Shown: positions 25,930 through 35,836, counted from the stretch's first letter. The stretch: DNA of 64,000 bases from Niastella koreensis GR20-10 (GCF_000246855.1 NC_016609.1:1488001-1552000), one strand, 5' to 3'. Program-made: numbers and translations. Notes: generated by a model from the letters alone, not told the origin.

Positions 25930-28707
25930 TTATTCTTTCCAGACAGGTATAGATACTAAATTGTTATTGCCGGTGGAAACAATGAAGTAGCTTCCTGTTG
26001 CCAGGGACGTAACGTCGATACGGGTTTGGGTTATGCCTGCCGCAACGGGAATGGTACGCCATACCCTGCCATCAACGCCAATTATTCTTACGTAGGACGT
26101 ATGATTGGTAACCGGGCAGGTAACCGTAACCGGTGTATTGCCAGTGATCAAACTGGGATATACATTGAACGGCTGTTCATTATTGTTATTGAACAGAATA
26201 ATGGGGCTATAGCGCACTATGCCGCTGTTTTCAACCATTTGTAGCCGGTAGTAAACAGCCCCTGAAGGCCCATGCATGTCTGTCGCTGTATAATTATTCA
26301 CGGTGTTTTCTGTAGCCGTTACCCGCTGTACTGGCGTAAACACAATGCCATCTGTGCTTCGTTCAACGAGATAATAACTAATGTTCTCTTCATTGGTGGC
26401 TTGCCAGTGCAGTTGAACAGTACCGTTTTTACGCTGACCGCTAAAATGCAACAGGGTTTCTGCCAGTGTAGAACAGGCGCTCAGCGTAAGGCTTTTGCTG
26501 GTGGTGCTGGTACAGCCGCCTACGGTGCTGGTAACTGAAATGATATATTTTCCGGTATCCAAAATAGAGACAGGGTTCAGCACAAGGGTATTTCCGGTGC
26601 TGAAGTATCCGCCGGGCCGCTGCCAGGAGTAGCTGAAGAAAGGGCTGGAAGGAAGGCTGAGCACGGCGGCGCCTCCAATACAGGTACTACCGGTGGTGAC
26701 CACATTTGGTACCACCAGGGTGTCGATGGTAATGCTGCGCGAATAACTGTTGGCGCAGGCGTCGGTCATCAGGAACGTATACGTGCCGGGGGCAAGACCG
26801 GTGAATGCAGGACTTGCCTGCAGCGGCGTGGCATAGGGCCCGTTGAGGATCTGGTATTGAAACGGCAGTATCCCGCGTGTGCTGTCGGGCAGCAATGCTA
26901 CCTGCCGGGTGGCCCCGCAAAGGGCAACGGCAGCAGCCGGATTGAACAAGGGCTGTGTATACACAGGGACAACGATGGTATCGGTAACAACATCACACCC
27001 CCAACTGCTCATGTCGTTAAGGAAGGTTGGATTATAAGCAGTACTGTAGTGGTAGGCGGCATAGTAGGTCCCGGGCGAAAGATTCGTCACCTCATCACTG
27101 AAAGAGGGACTATTAGCGCCTTTGTTATAGATCGAATTGACCGTGATGGTGCCATCGGGAAATGCAGAAGACCAATATGTGTTGGTTGAAGCAAACAGCA
27201 GGATCTTACTGGCGTTCGTACAACCTTTTACCAGCGATGCGGAGAACGGGGAATGGCGTAGATCACCAGGTCCTATAGTAACCATTACACTGTCTTGCTC
27301 GCCGCACGTGGTAATGGCGATTATTTTATAAGTGCCTACGGTAAAATAGTCCAGCAACACCCCGTTGAATGTTACATTTTTTATGGTATCAGGATAGGTC
27401 AGGGGATGCACCGTGCCATCGACAGTTGTCATGGAAGAAGGGCCTGATGCCACCACGATGTACCCCTGCCTGGAGTTGAAATTGAAATTCATTTGCAGAC
27501 CTGTTGTTCCTTCCTTGCAGGAGGCGTATATCATCGGGAAGGCATTGGTAATATGAAATGCAGCTCCGCCTGCCCAGTCGAACTGCAGGGAATCTTTCTG
27601 GCAGCAATCCTGCCTGATCACTTTATATCCCGCAGCGGGTGGAAATCCTGAAAACGTTGAGTTATTGGTCTGTGTAGCCAGGATGGCGCCGGTGGGGCTT
27701 ACCAAGGTATAGGTAATGGTGCTGCAATGCTTGGAGGAAGGGAATTGGCTGTTGTCATTATATTGATCAAATGTATAGGCGAATTGACCGCTGCAACCGG
27801 GTAAAACGGCGGAGTTGGCAACCATATCGAACCCCTGTAGATCAAGAATAATGACAGCGGAACCGGTTACGCCGCAATTATTGGTGACGCTTACGGCCAT
27901 GGTTTTGTTATCGCCCGGAATATGGTGATACTTAAGCGTGAACTGGCTTGTAATATCGCCGAAAATGTCAGGGGTATTGACCGTATTCGTAGTAACGGTG
28001 CCATCGGGCCCTGTCAACGAAACGGTATAAGGGGGCTTGAAACCGTTTATAAAACATTCAACATTACAGGCAAAAGAATCGCAACCCAGGTATTGGAGGC
28101 CTGCCGCAGCAATCGTCACACTACTGGTGCTTGCATTGAGCGTTACCACCCTGGTTTGAAAATTACCGCACGAGTCGATCACCTTGCAGGTATAGTTGCC
28201 GGCGGGGAGGTTGGTAAATACATTGTTGCCTGCAGATAGCCCCGCGATAACAGGCGATGGGCTCACCAGCGAATCTATAAACGGCCCGCGGCCATCGGTA
28301 ACATGGAAGGTTATAGAACCATCGCTGCTCGAAGAACAGCTGGGCGATTGCGTGGTAACATCCAGTGAGGGAACCGTGTACGTACCGGTTACTGTAAAAT
28401 TACCGGTAACAGATGTATTACAACTATCGGTTACCTGTACGGTATAGCTGCCCGGCGCCAGCGATTGCAAAATATTCGACGATTGCGGCAGTGATAAAGC
28501 GGGGCCCGCAACAATACTGAAGACATAAGGGGTAGAACCACCCGATACCGATACAGTAGCTTTTCCCGTGGCGGCGCAACGGCTTTCAGTAGAGTTAATC
28601 GAATTAATAGTCAGGGGTGTGGCGGCAGGGCATTGGGCCTTTGCCTTTTGCATAGTAGCAATGATCAACAGCACGCAAAGGATTGCATGGTTTAGGGTAT
28701 GGTTCAT
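25930..28707 (-). CDS. Secreted SprB-repeat-like protein with T9SS C-terminal sorting domain
   Basis: A 925-residue exported protein. The ATG at 28707 is chosen because a signal peptide (HAILCVLLIIATMQKAKAQ) follows directly; an in-frame ATG 26 codons upstream would put it internally. Repeated Ig/SprB-like modules (GSYTVQVTDSCN, GNYTCKVIDSCG, GTYTFLMTDACAN) fill the first 720 residues. A fibronectin-like segment (about 770-850, LHWQATNEENISYYLVERS) precedes a type A sorting domain (about 860-925; FNVYPSLITGNTPVTV, TSLATGSYFIV). The sorting domain directs export by the type IX system and attachment to the cell surface. Likely an adhesin; the ligand is unknown. Confidence 0.85.
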   Translation of the reverse strand: MNHTLNHAILCVLLIIATMQKAKAQCPAATPLTINSINSTESRCAATGKATVSVSGGSTPYVFSIVAGPALSLPQSSNILQSLAPGSYTVQVTDSCNTSVTGNFTVTGTYTVPSLDVTTQSPSCSSSSDGSITFHVTDGRGPFIDSLVSPSPVIAGLSAGNNVFTNLPAGNYTCKVIDSCGNFQTRVVTLNASTSSVTIAAAGLQYLGCDSFACNVECFINGFKPPYTVSLTGPDGTVTTNTVNTPDIFGDITSQFTLKYHHIPGDNKTMAVSVTNNCGVTGSAVIILDLQGFDMVANSAVLPGCSGQFAYTFDQYNDNSQFPSSKHCSTITYTLVSPTGAILATQTNNSTFSGFPPAAGYKVIRQDCCQKDSLQFDWAGGAAFHITNAFPMIYASCKEGTTGLQMNFNFNSRQGYIVVASGPSSMTTVDGTVHPLTYPDTIKNVTFNGVLLDYFTVGTYKIIAITTCGEQDSVMVTIGPGDLRHSPFSASLVKGCTNASKILLFASTNTYWSSAFPDGTITVNSIYNKGANSPSFSDEVTNLSPGTYYAAYHYSTAYNPTFLNDMSSWGCDVVTDTIVVPVYTQPLFNPAAAVALCGATRQVALLPDSTRGILPFQYQILNGPYATPLQASPAFTGLAPGTYTFLMTDACANSYSRSITIDTLVVPNVVTTGSTCIGGAAVLSLPSSPFFSYSWQRPGGYFSTGNTLVLNPVSILDTGKYIISVTSTVGGCTSTTSKSLTLSACSTLAETLLHFSGQRKNGTVQLHWQATNEENISYYLVERSTDGIVFTPVQRVTATENTVNNYTATDMHGPSGAVYYRLQMVENSGIVRYSPIILFNNNNEQPFNVYPSLITGNTPVTVTCPVTNHTSYVRIIGVDGRVWRTIPVAAGITQTRIDVTSLATGSYFIVSTGNNNLVSIPVWKE

Positions 28708-28957
28708 TGTTTTGTTTTCTGGGTGTGGAAATCGGATTTTTATTGAACGGTATCCAAGGCGGCCGCAAGGTATTTTTTTTAACATTACAGGAAGATCAAA
28801 ATACTTTGATGTTGCATAGACGTGATTCTATAAATATAGAAGCCCCGGCAAAATATCGGGACTCATTTTATCAAGAAATATTCTTATATCATCATTGCTG
28901 CTCGTAAGCGCCCATGTCAATCAATCCATTCACTAATGATCTCATGCCCTGGGCTTT

Positions 28958-29511
28958 TCTATGCAAGTTGCTGAAGTATTGAATGAAGTAAAAAGCGCTA
29001 TACAAAGATTTATGGTAGGGTTGATGATTGAAACTGCCATCGTGTGCACTTTGAATAGCATTGCCTTAATGATCATAGGCGTACCCAACGCCATAGTCAT
29101 TGGGATAATAGGAGACATTTTAAATATATTGCCATTTATAGGAGGTGTAATCGCAATATTACTGCCTGTATTGATGTCACTTATTTCGCAAGACAGTTTT
29201 TCACCAATACTGGCCATTGTTATCACCTATTCGGTGATACAGTTTGTCGACAATAATTTTTTGGTTCCAAAAATCGTCCTCAAAAGTTCAATCAATGCAT
29301 TGATCTCGATTATTGTTGTACTGCTGGGAGGTTGCTTTGGGGTATTTCTGGAATGTTTCTTTCAATTCCCTTTATTGCTATATTAAAAATTATATTTGAC
29401 AGAATTGAAGGTCTGAAACCCTGGGGAAAACTGTTTGGCGATGAAGTACGTACCGAGCATATTGGCATCATATGGCAAAAGAGATGGAACCGGATGCTGC
29501 GTAGAAACTGA
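28958..29511 (+). pseudogene. AI-2E-family transporter, truncated and frameshifted
   Basis: The open part (28961-29386) encodes the C-terminal half of an AI-2E/PerM-type membrane protein: EVLNEVKSAIQRFMVGLMIE, the hydrophobic IIGDILNILPFIGGVIA segment and FVDNNFLVPKIVLKSSINAL. The N-terminal half is absent. Near 29330 the frame shifts; the other frame continues as WGISGMFLSIPFIAILKI, then IEGLKPWGKLFGDE, and stops at 29511. So the gene has lost its start and has a one-base indel. It is a relative of the intact gene at 34326-35450 but is not a recent copy. The frame 29598-29735 after it is a short charged stretch without a start codon. Confidence 0.85.
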
Positions 29512-29789
29512 AAAAGAAAAGAGCGAAGGATAAGAAATATTGCGTTCCGTATTGCTCCTCCCGCCAGTTTATTGTAAATAATCGTACTTGACAAAAAGAC
29601 TCAAATGTATCGGGGAGGCCCATTGACAAGGAAAAAGAAGCAAATGCCAGTCTTACTATAATTGCCGAGGAAAAAATTAATCGGGAAGCTGAACAGGAAG
29701 GAAAAGATGATGATCAGGAAAAAGAGGAAATGTAGTTTTCTTGCTATAAGTTGAAAATGCCGGGGTCTCCTGATATCCTTTTATTAATC

Positions 29790-30245
29790 TTAAATTATTT
29801 TTGCGCTTTTAAATTCCTTAAGTTGACTTAAAAGGGAATCTTGAGAACTTGTCGCCACAATCTCAAGAATGTTGGATAATTCCCCAAAGCTAATTGGTTT
29901 TGTAAGAAATAATTGCGCGCCTAAATTATAAGCCCTTTCGATATCGTTCCTTGCTGAAGATGTTGAGTACATGATGACCGGTATTCTGTAATATTCAGCA
30001 CTGCTCTTCAATTTTTTCAGACATTCCCAACCACTTATCACAGGCATATTTATATCTAAAAAAATTACGTCTGAGCTGTTAATATTATGCTTTGATAACA
30101 GGTCAAATAACTTCAACCCATTTTCGATTGTAATACATTCTACCGAACTAATTTGATCAATTGCTTCACAAAATAGTTTTGCATCATCAAGATCGTCATC
30201 TACCAATAGAAATTTTCTAGTCAAAGCAACGGTATTAATAATCAA
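29790..30245 (-). CDS. Single-domain response regulator (CheY-like receiver)
   Basis: A 151-residue protein made of one receiver domain. It has the acidic pocket LLVDDDLDDA (about 13-22), phospho-acceptor Asp in IFLDINMP (about 71), a Thr/Ser switch in IMYSTSS and the conserved Lys in LFLTKPIS (about 116). There is no output domain. Such proteins carry phosphate between kinases or act by protein binding. This subfamily is common as an orphan in Bacteroidota. No kinase is next to it, except the GAF fragment 4 kb away, which is broken. Partner unknown. Confidence 0.9.
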   Translation of the reverse strand: MIINTVALTRKFLLVDDDLDDAKLFCEAIDQISSVECITIENGLKLFDLLSKHNINSSDVIFLDINMPVISGWECLKKLKSSAEYYRIPVIMYSTSSARNDIERAYNLGAQLFLTKPISFGELSNILEIVATSSQDSLLSQLKEFKSAKII

Positions 30246-30355
30246 TGATCTGTGTTAACTATAGGTAATTTATTCCCTTAACTGGTAAAGATTCGCTGCA
30301 TTGAAAATATTTATGGTTTTTTGATCAAATCTTTATCTGGATTGCATTTTGTCAT

Positions 30356-30481
30356 CTGGCTTCAACAATGCATTGATCATGCCGTTGAAGATAAAGTAAT
30401 GGAAAATCAAGTGCATCTCCAATTGAAATGTTAACCTAGCTGGTACGACTTCTCCGGAGGCTCACTCCGCCAAATGCTTTA
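30356..30481 (-). pseudogene. Remnant of an SDR-DUF2867 gene (third copy)
   Basis: On the minus strand 30356-30405 encodes YFIFNGMINALLKP, identical to the C-terminus of the intact gene at 36405-37835. About 30435-30481 encodes KAFGGVSLRRSRTS, matching KAFGGVGLRRGRTS about 90 residues before that C-terminus. The sequence between the two blocks is deleted and there is no start. It shows that pieces of the light-cluster genes are scattered beyond the two main copies. Confidence 0.8.
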
Positions 30482-30493
30482 GCGGAAAGGATT

Positions 30494-30649
30494 CTATATG
30501 GCTTTTTTACCTTGCATAACATTTATCACAATAACAATAATTGCAAGAACAAGCAGCAGGTGAATGGCCCCACTGGCATGATATCCAATAAAACCAATTA
30601 ACCATCCAACAACCAGGATGATGGCTACGATATATAATAAGCTTCTCAT
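30494..30649 (-). CDS. Small membrane protein, Lmo0937 family
   Basis: A 51-residue protein, almost entirely two hydrophobic segments: LLYIVAIILVVGWLIGFIGY (about 4-23) and IHLLLVLAIIVIVINVM (about 29-45), joined by HASGA and ending in basic GKKAI. This pattern (MRSLLYIVAIILVVGWLIGF) is that of the Lmo0937-type small membrane proteins, which are linked to envelope stress in many bacteria but have no proven biochemical role. The stop lies 13 bp from the SDR remnant. Confidence 0.75.
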   Translation of the reverse strand: MRSLLYIVAIILVVGWLIGFIGYHASGAIHLLLVLAIIVIVINVMQGKKAI

Positions 30650-30845
30650 AAAATTATTTTTATCTCATTAAAAATAGTATTCTTTCAAATAAAGACTTAT
30701 CGACATAAAGATCAGGCAATTTTTGCTCGCAACTGTTACATGATTAAACAATTGAATTACATCATTCACACATTTAACTTTACATGCAGAATTGATGTTT
30801 ATCAGCGCTTGAAATAGATTATTTGACAACTTTAAAATTGATTTT

Positions 30846-31448
30846 ATGAAAAGTGATATGGAGATCCGGAAAGATGTGATGGATCAATTGATGTGGGAAC
30901 CGATCTTAGGGGGAACTCAAATAGGTGTGTCAGTAAAAAACGGCGTTGTTACCCTTTCAGGTAAGGTAAATATCTATTCCCAGAAAATGGCAGCAGAATA
31001 TGCAGTAAAGAAAGTAGTAGGAGTAAAAGCAGTAGCCGAAGAAATAGGGGTGGGTACTTTACCCTTGTTTAGAAAGTCGGATGTCGAACTTGCTGATGCA
31101 GTTTTGCATGCGTTAAAATGGAATATGTTGGTGCCGGATGAAAGAATTATGGTTAAAGTAGAAGATGGCATTGTATCACTGGAAGGTGAAGTGGATTGGG
31201 ATTATCAGCGTACCGCCGCAATGAAATCCATTGACAGCCTGGCGGGGTTAATAGCAGTTCATAATTTTATAACTTTAAAACCTGCTATAACTACAGCCAA
31301 TATAAAACAAAAAATTATTGCTGCATTTGAGCGGATCGCTACTATTGATGCCGAAAAGATCGTTGTGGAGGTGGATGGAGGAAAAGTAACACTTTCGGGT
31401 AAAGTGCGTTCATTTGCTGAACAGGAAGATGCAATAAATGCCGCCTAG
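30846..31448 (+). CDS. BON-domain protein, cut by an in-frame TAG
   Basis: Two complete BON domains (about 5-70 and 78-145; each with a VKNGVVTLSGKV or VEDGIVSLEGEV core) and most of a third (about 150-200). BON domains bind phospholipid or other envelope surfaces, as in OsmY. There is no signal peptide, so it is probably cytoplasmic, as are many Bacteroidota tri-BON proteins. The frame ends at TAG (31446-31448) where the family has a Trp (AAW-SAPGV). The same frame then continues as SAPGVNEVENNMELEDSLYAW to a second stop at 31514. A single TGG to TAG change explains this. The shortened protein lacks only the last strand and may still fold. Confidence 0.85.
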   Translation: MKSDMEIRKDVMDQLMWEPILGGTQIGVSVKNGVVTLSGKVNIYSQKMAAEYAVKKVVGVKAVAEEIGVGTLPLFRKSDVELADAVLHALKWNMLVPDERIMVKVEDGIVSLEGEVDWDYQRTAAMKSIDSLAGLIAVHNFITLKPAITTANIKQKIIAAFERIATIDAEKIVVEVDGGKVTLSGKVRSFAEQEDAINAA

Positions 31449-31681
31449 TCGGCGCCAGGGGTAAATGAAGTTGAAAACAACATGGAGCTGGAAGATTCAT
31501 TATATGCATGGTAGTAAGCTTGAAAATTCGCTCTCTTTTGAAGTGAGGCGCCAGTGGTCATAAAATATGATTTTTATACAATTTACCATTCTATACGAGG
31601 GCTGAAAATGAGCCTCGTCACCACAGATTGTGATTAACATCATTAAACAATACCGGGCATAGTAATAGTTTTAATACCCTG

Positions 31682-32122
31682 GTGAATAAAAGCTGTTATT
31701 ATATTGTAAACGGAATAACGCTGTATCGTCTGGTTATGGCGCCAGTACTTATATGGCTGATCTTTAAGCATCAGGTCCATGTGTTTAAATGGCTTTTGGC
31801 CTTTAGTTATTTTACCGATCTTATAGATGGTTGGCTGGCGCGAAGGTACCATGCAACGAGTATTTTGGGGGCGAAACTGGATTCAGCAGCTGATGATCTT
31901 ACTGTTGTGGCTGGCATTGTTGCGGTGGTAGTATTAAAACCTGCATTTCTTAAACAGCAGCAGGCATTTGTCATTATCCTGGTAGCGCTATTTCTTATAC
32001 AAACAGTTCTGGCTTTCCTACGTTATCGAAAGATCACCAGTTTTCATACCTGGTCAGCCAAAGGGGCTGCTTTCATGCAGGGATCGTTCCTGATACTGCT
32101 TTCTTTTTACCTCAACCTGTAA
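31682..32122 (+). CDS. CDP-alcohol phosphatidyltransferase, cut by an in-frame TAA
   Basis: A 146-residue integral membrane enzyme of the PgsA/PssA type, which swaps CMP of a CDP-linked lipid for an alcohol. It starts with GTG. The full signature D-x2-DG-x2-AR-x8-G-x3-D-x3-D is present in DLIDGWLARRYH and GAKLDSAADD (about 43-69). It stops at TAA (32120-32122), but the same frame continues without interruption to 32251 (FAATILDLLEEIIL, then LPEWKANVNGLYWVLKKK), which looks like the true C-terminal helix and tail. So the gene appears recently truncated by one nonsense change, as does the BON gene before it. The alcohol substrate cannot be inferred. Confidence 0.82.
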   Translation: MNKSCYYIVNGITLYRLVMAPVLIWLIFKHQVHVFKWLLAFSYFTDLIDGWLARRYHATSILGAKLDSAADDLTVVAGIVAVVVLKPAFLKQQQAFVIILVALFLIQTVLAFLRYRKITSFHTWSAKGAAFMQGSFLILLSFYLNL

Positions 32123-32368
32123 ATATTTATTTTCTATATAACGTTTGCAGCTACTATATTAGATCTCCTGGAAGAGATCATCCTTGTGATGGTTTTGCCT
32201 GAATGGAAAGCAAACGTAAATGGACTGTATTGGGTGTTAAAGAAAAAATAATCTTTTAGTTATATAATGCCTGTTCTTCGAACCTATCCATACAAACCTC
32301 CCAGGTTAAAAGCATGTCAAGTACATCTTCCATATTATCGCTTACCTCAGGAAGTGGTAATAATAGCC

Positions 32369-34231
32369 TCAGTAAATATTATTATTAGGATCACTATTTA
32401 CCTGAATAATATCCGGTTCTTTTACATAACTGTTATTATACCTGAAATGCAGATTGGTATCCAATGTGAGTTTGAAAGCATTGTGTTGTGATGATTTTCT
32501 GGGAAAATACATGAACCGTAATTCTATGGTGCCAAATAATATATTTTCGTTTCGTATCCGCATGCCTCCACCTAATCCAAAATAAAAGCCTGAATTGGAA
32601 TAATTTTTATTTTCAGGTGTAAAGAATGCAATGTCGGCAGATGCAAACGGCGCAAATTTAAAACCCAACGCTTTATATTTTAAAAAAAATATTGTTTCTG
32701 TATGCACATTTGAACGCTGGTGTCCGCTTGCCGAATCAGAAGAGATGTATTGAAGCCCAAATACATTATTAATACCTAGCGGATCCAGGCCAATGCGGTT
32801 GAATTGCTTTGTATAACTAAACCTCAGGTATTGCCGCATCTTTAAATTTCTGAAGCTAAAAACACGACTGAAGATACTGGCACCCGTTAAAATCGTTGCA
32901 TCCTGAATTTTGCCTCCATTTAAAAAGCTTCCTGCACGTAAGAAGTACTGCCTCACATATCCCCTGTCTGTTACAACATAACGGTTGGCATCAATTCCGT
33001 AATATAACCTCTCCATGTGCAGCTGTTTATACCAACCCGTAGTTAACGCAATATTATAACCATAAGGAACATCTTCTGTGATACCAAAACCAAAAACATA
33101 ATTTGTTTTATAAAAGTTTTGCCTGAAAAACGTGAATTGAGCTAGTACGGCTTCCTGATCATTGAACCTGAAATTGAATTCGTTGTTTACCTGGTATGGA
33201 CCCGGGTTAAACCTGTTTCGAAAATAGCGAATGCTGATAAATTGCCTGTTTAGCATACTTTTCAGAAATAGGAATTTACGTATGCCAAGATTATATCCAA
33301 TCCATGCATCATACTTATCGAAATGATAATAATAGAACAAGCTATCGGGTTTTACATAATTATTATAAGTTTGGCTGTGAGCAAACTTTACAGCACCTGC
33401 AACATGCAGGTATTGCGATACCAGGGGTCTTTCAATTGCAACATGCCAGGTATGTTCATCTGTGGTGCCATTGTACAGGTCGGAATTGATTGTTGAATAG
33501 CCAATGGTTGCATTAATGAAAGTATTGGCTATACTGTTTTTTATGTAAAGTATTTCATAACCAAAATCAGGGTCTCGATTTTTTTCGAGCACTGTCGTAA
33601 ACTGAACCCGTTGAGCCGTTCCCATTATATTTACATCTCCTATAATTGCTTTAAACCGGTCTTTAGTAACCTGGTTAAGTTGAAATGCAATGCTAAGGAA
33701 GTCTTTGGTGACAACTATCAAATCAATGGAATCGGGTTCATTGGCAATGGTATCTACGAATATTCGTGCATCATGTATATAATCCAATGAACGAAGATAC
33801 CTTTCATTATCTGCCACTACATTAGCATTGAGTGCAGTCCTTTCTTTTATAAACAGATTGTTGCGTATTATCTTTTCTTTTGTAATTCTATGCAGGTGTT
33901 TTACAAAATCTTTACCGAAATAGCTGATTTCTTTTGCCGTATCTGTAAGTGTTTTATCAAACCCGAATTCTTTGATTAGTATATGCCTGATGCCTTTACC
34001 CTGGTGAGGCAGAAATGGCAATTCATTTTTACTGATGAGCACACCCGGCTGCATGGATGTGTCTACACTTTTTCGAGTTATTACATTTAAAAGAAACCGT
34101 GTAAATGTTATGTTTTTTGGTGGAGGGCTCTGTGAGGTAGAGTCGTTTATTTGAGCATATACACTACAATAAGGAAAAAATGCAAAGCAGCAAGCAATGC
34201 AAAAGCAAACACTATTTTTTGCCTTGAACAT
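32369..34231 (-). CDS. BamA/TamA-like outer membrane beta-barrel protein
   Basis: A 620-residue exported protein with signal peptide ending near YAQIND. A POTRA-like domain is at about 110-185 (IIRNNLFIKERTALNANVVADNERYLRSL region, IDLIVVTKDFL). A C-terminal barrel with alternating aromatic strands follows (FRLGG-type and FYFGLGGGMRIR segments). This layout places it with the small BamA/TamA-like (Omp85) group found as orphans in Bacteroidota. It is shorter than BamA (about 800) and has at most one or two POTRA domains. Its job may be insertion of an unknown protein or lipid; this is inference. No partner gene is visible. Confidence 0.65.
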   Translation of the reverse strand: MFKAKNSVCFCIACCFAFFPYCSVYAQINDSTSQSPPPKNITFTRFLLNVITRKSVDTSMQPGVLISKNELPFLPHQGKGIRHILIKEFGFDKTLTDTAKEISYFGKDFVKHLHRITKEKIIRNNLFIKERTALNANVVADNERYLRSLDYIHDARIFVDTIANEPDSIDLIVVTKDFLSIAFQLNQVTKDRFKAIIGDVNIMGTAQRVQFTTVLEKNRDPDFGYEILYIKNSIANTFINATIGYSTINSDLYNGTTDEHTWHVAIERPLVSQYLHVAGAVKFAHSQTYNNYVKPDSLFYYYHFDKYDAWIGYNLGIRKFLFLKSMLNRQFISIRYFRNRFNPGPYQVNNEFNFRFNDQEAVLAQFTFFRQNFYKTNYVFGFGITEDVPYGYNIALTTGWYKQLHMERLYYGIDANRYVVTDRGYVRQYFLRAGSFLNGGKIQDATILTGASIFSRVFSFRNLKMRQYLRFSYTKQFNRIGLDPLGINNVFGLQYISSDSASGHQRSNVHTETIFFLKYKALGFKFAPFASADIAFFTPENKNYSNSGFYFGLGGGMRIRNENILFGTIELRFMYFPRKSSQHNAFKLTLDTNLHFRYNNSYVKEPDIIQVNSDPNNNIY

Positions 34232-34325
34232 ATTCAGTGGCGTTTCCTTCGGGCACAGGAAAACTAAAGTGTTCAGATTTGCTGTAGGGCATCATTTAGG
34301 ATTAGCAATTTATTGAATGTCTGTG

Positions 34326-35450
34326 TTATAAATTTGACTCCTTCTTTTTAAGTAATTTTTGTGCTCTCAATAACTTTCTTTGCGCACGCCTGTCAGGTAA
34401 TGAAATATCTTCTCCTATCAGAAGACCCCAGGGAGGCCGGATTTCAGCTGCATCAAAAATCAATTTAAGGATAGATAACAGTGGAATGGCAAGAAACATT
34501 CCTGTAATACCCCAAATGGCTCCCCCGGAAAGGACTCCGCACAAAGTAGCCATCGCATTCATTTTCAATTTGGAACCTACCACCTTCAATAATATGAAAT
34601 TGGCATCGATAAGGTGAACACTTATCAGTACGATAGCTACTCCGAGTACTGTACCCGGGGAATTGGTAGTGTAAGTAACGATCATACTCAGGATACAGGC
34701 GGTGAATATACCAAGGTAAGGAATAATATTCAATACGGCTGCAATTACACCCAGCAAAAACGCATATTTAACGCCAAGGATAAAAAATGCCGTGCAATTC
34801 AATACAGCCACTATGATCATTTCTGTGAATATACCAACCACGTATCCTTTTATCACAGTCCTGGATTTGTTAAGCACCTCCTGTACCAGGGTAGTGTTTT
34901 TTTCTGAAAAGCTCCTGATAAGAAAAAGCACGATTAGTCCTCTGTAATACAATAGCAGAAAGGTATAAACGGGGATCAAAATCATGTAAAGGACGGTATT
35001 TGAAACTGTGTTAAAGGTGTTTCCCACAAAGGTGGTCGAGTTGTATAGGTTTTTGAACGAAACGGCATCAAGAAGTTGATTTGTTTTTTCGGCACTTAGA
35101 TGAAAATTCTCCTGTAATTTTTCTGTAAGATTTTTAAGCCCTGTATTCAATTGGTTTATAAATCCTGGCAATTCTTTTTTAAACCTGTAGATCTGAGAAG
35201 ATACCAGATAAAATACAATTAACCCAATAAGGATAAAAAGGATGAAAGAGAGGAATGCCGCCAACCCCCTGGGTATTCTATGCCGTTCCAGGTAATTGCA
35301 GGGAGCAACCAGCAACATAGCAAACAAAATAGCGAAAACAATTGGCACCAGGATATGCTGCGCTTGATAAAGTATCAATATTATAAGTACGATACTAAAA
35401 AGGCCAAGACACAATCTGATAGTAAAAGGAAATATGACAAGCTTTTGCAT
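34326..35450 (-). CDS. AI-2E family transporter (intact)
   Basis: A 374-residue integral membrane protein with about eight helices. The family core GVIAAVLNIIPYLGIFTACI (about 236-255) and the late segment GITGMFLAIPLLSILKLIFD (about 316-335) are present, followed by PPWGLLIGED and a basic tail. The family (PerM/TqsA) was named for autoinducer-2 export, but members also include Na+/H+ antiporters, so the substrate is open. Upstream lies a 386-bp gene-free gap (35451-35836). That gap is AT-rich and I see only a small CCTGG/CCAGG dyad near 35512-35533. Confidence 0.88.
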   Translation of the reverse strand: MQKLVIFPFTIRLCLGLFSIVLIILILYQAQHILVPIVFAILFAMLLVAPCNYLERHRIPRGLAAFLSFILFILIGLIVFYLVSSQIYRFKKELPGFINQLNTGLKNLTEKLQENFHLSAEKTNQLLDAVSFKNLYNSTTFVGNTFNTVSNTVLYMILIPVYTFLLLYYRGLIVLFLIRSFSEKNTTLVQEVLNKSRTVIKGYVVGIFTEMIIVAVLNCTAFFILGVKYAFLLGVIAAVLNIIPYLGIFTACILSMIVTYTTNSPGTVLGVAIVLISVHLIDANFILLKVVGSKLKMNAMATLCGVLSGGAIWGITGMFLAIPLLSILKLIFDAAEIRPPWGLLIGEDISLPDRRAQRKLLRAQKLLKKKESNL

Positions 35451-35836
35451 GTGTAATCTGACAATCGTTAGGTTTATGGAAAAGGGATGTCATTTAAAAA
35501 AGTAAGTAATTTCCCTGGTTATTTGGCCAGGTAGCAGCGGCGAATTTTTCTGCCATGCTTCATCACCTGTGAATTCTATCATTCTCATATAATTGTTTTG
35601 CTGTGATTAACAATAATGAAAAATTGTTTTCTAAAATATGGTTGACATGCTGTAAGGACGGTCCGGATGATCCTATTTCCTGGACAACTCCAGTTGTATA
35701 TTTTTTATTACATGAGGACCTTATTTAATTCAACAGCACGATAAATTCAGAATTCCTGTTCAACCTCATATGTGCCATTGATTAATATCATTGATTTCAA
35801 GTCCAATAAACAATAAATTTAAAAAAATAATTTAAC

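Noticed and set aside
29598-29735. A small gene for a charged Glu/Lys/Asp-rich protein
   Set aside because: The frame starts right after a stop and has no start codon or recognisable homology; it may be another gene tail.
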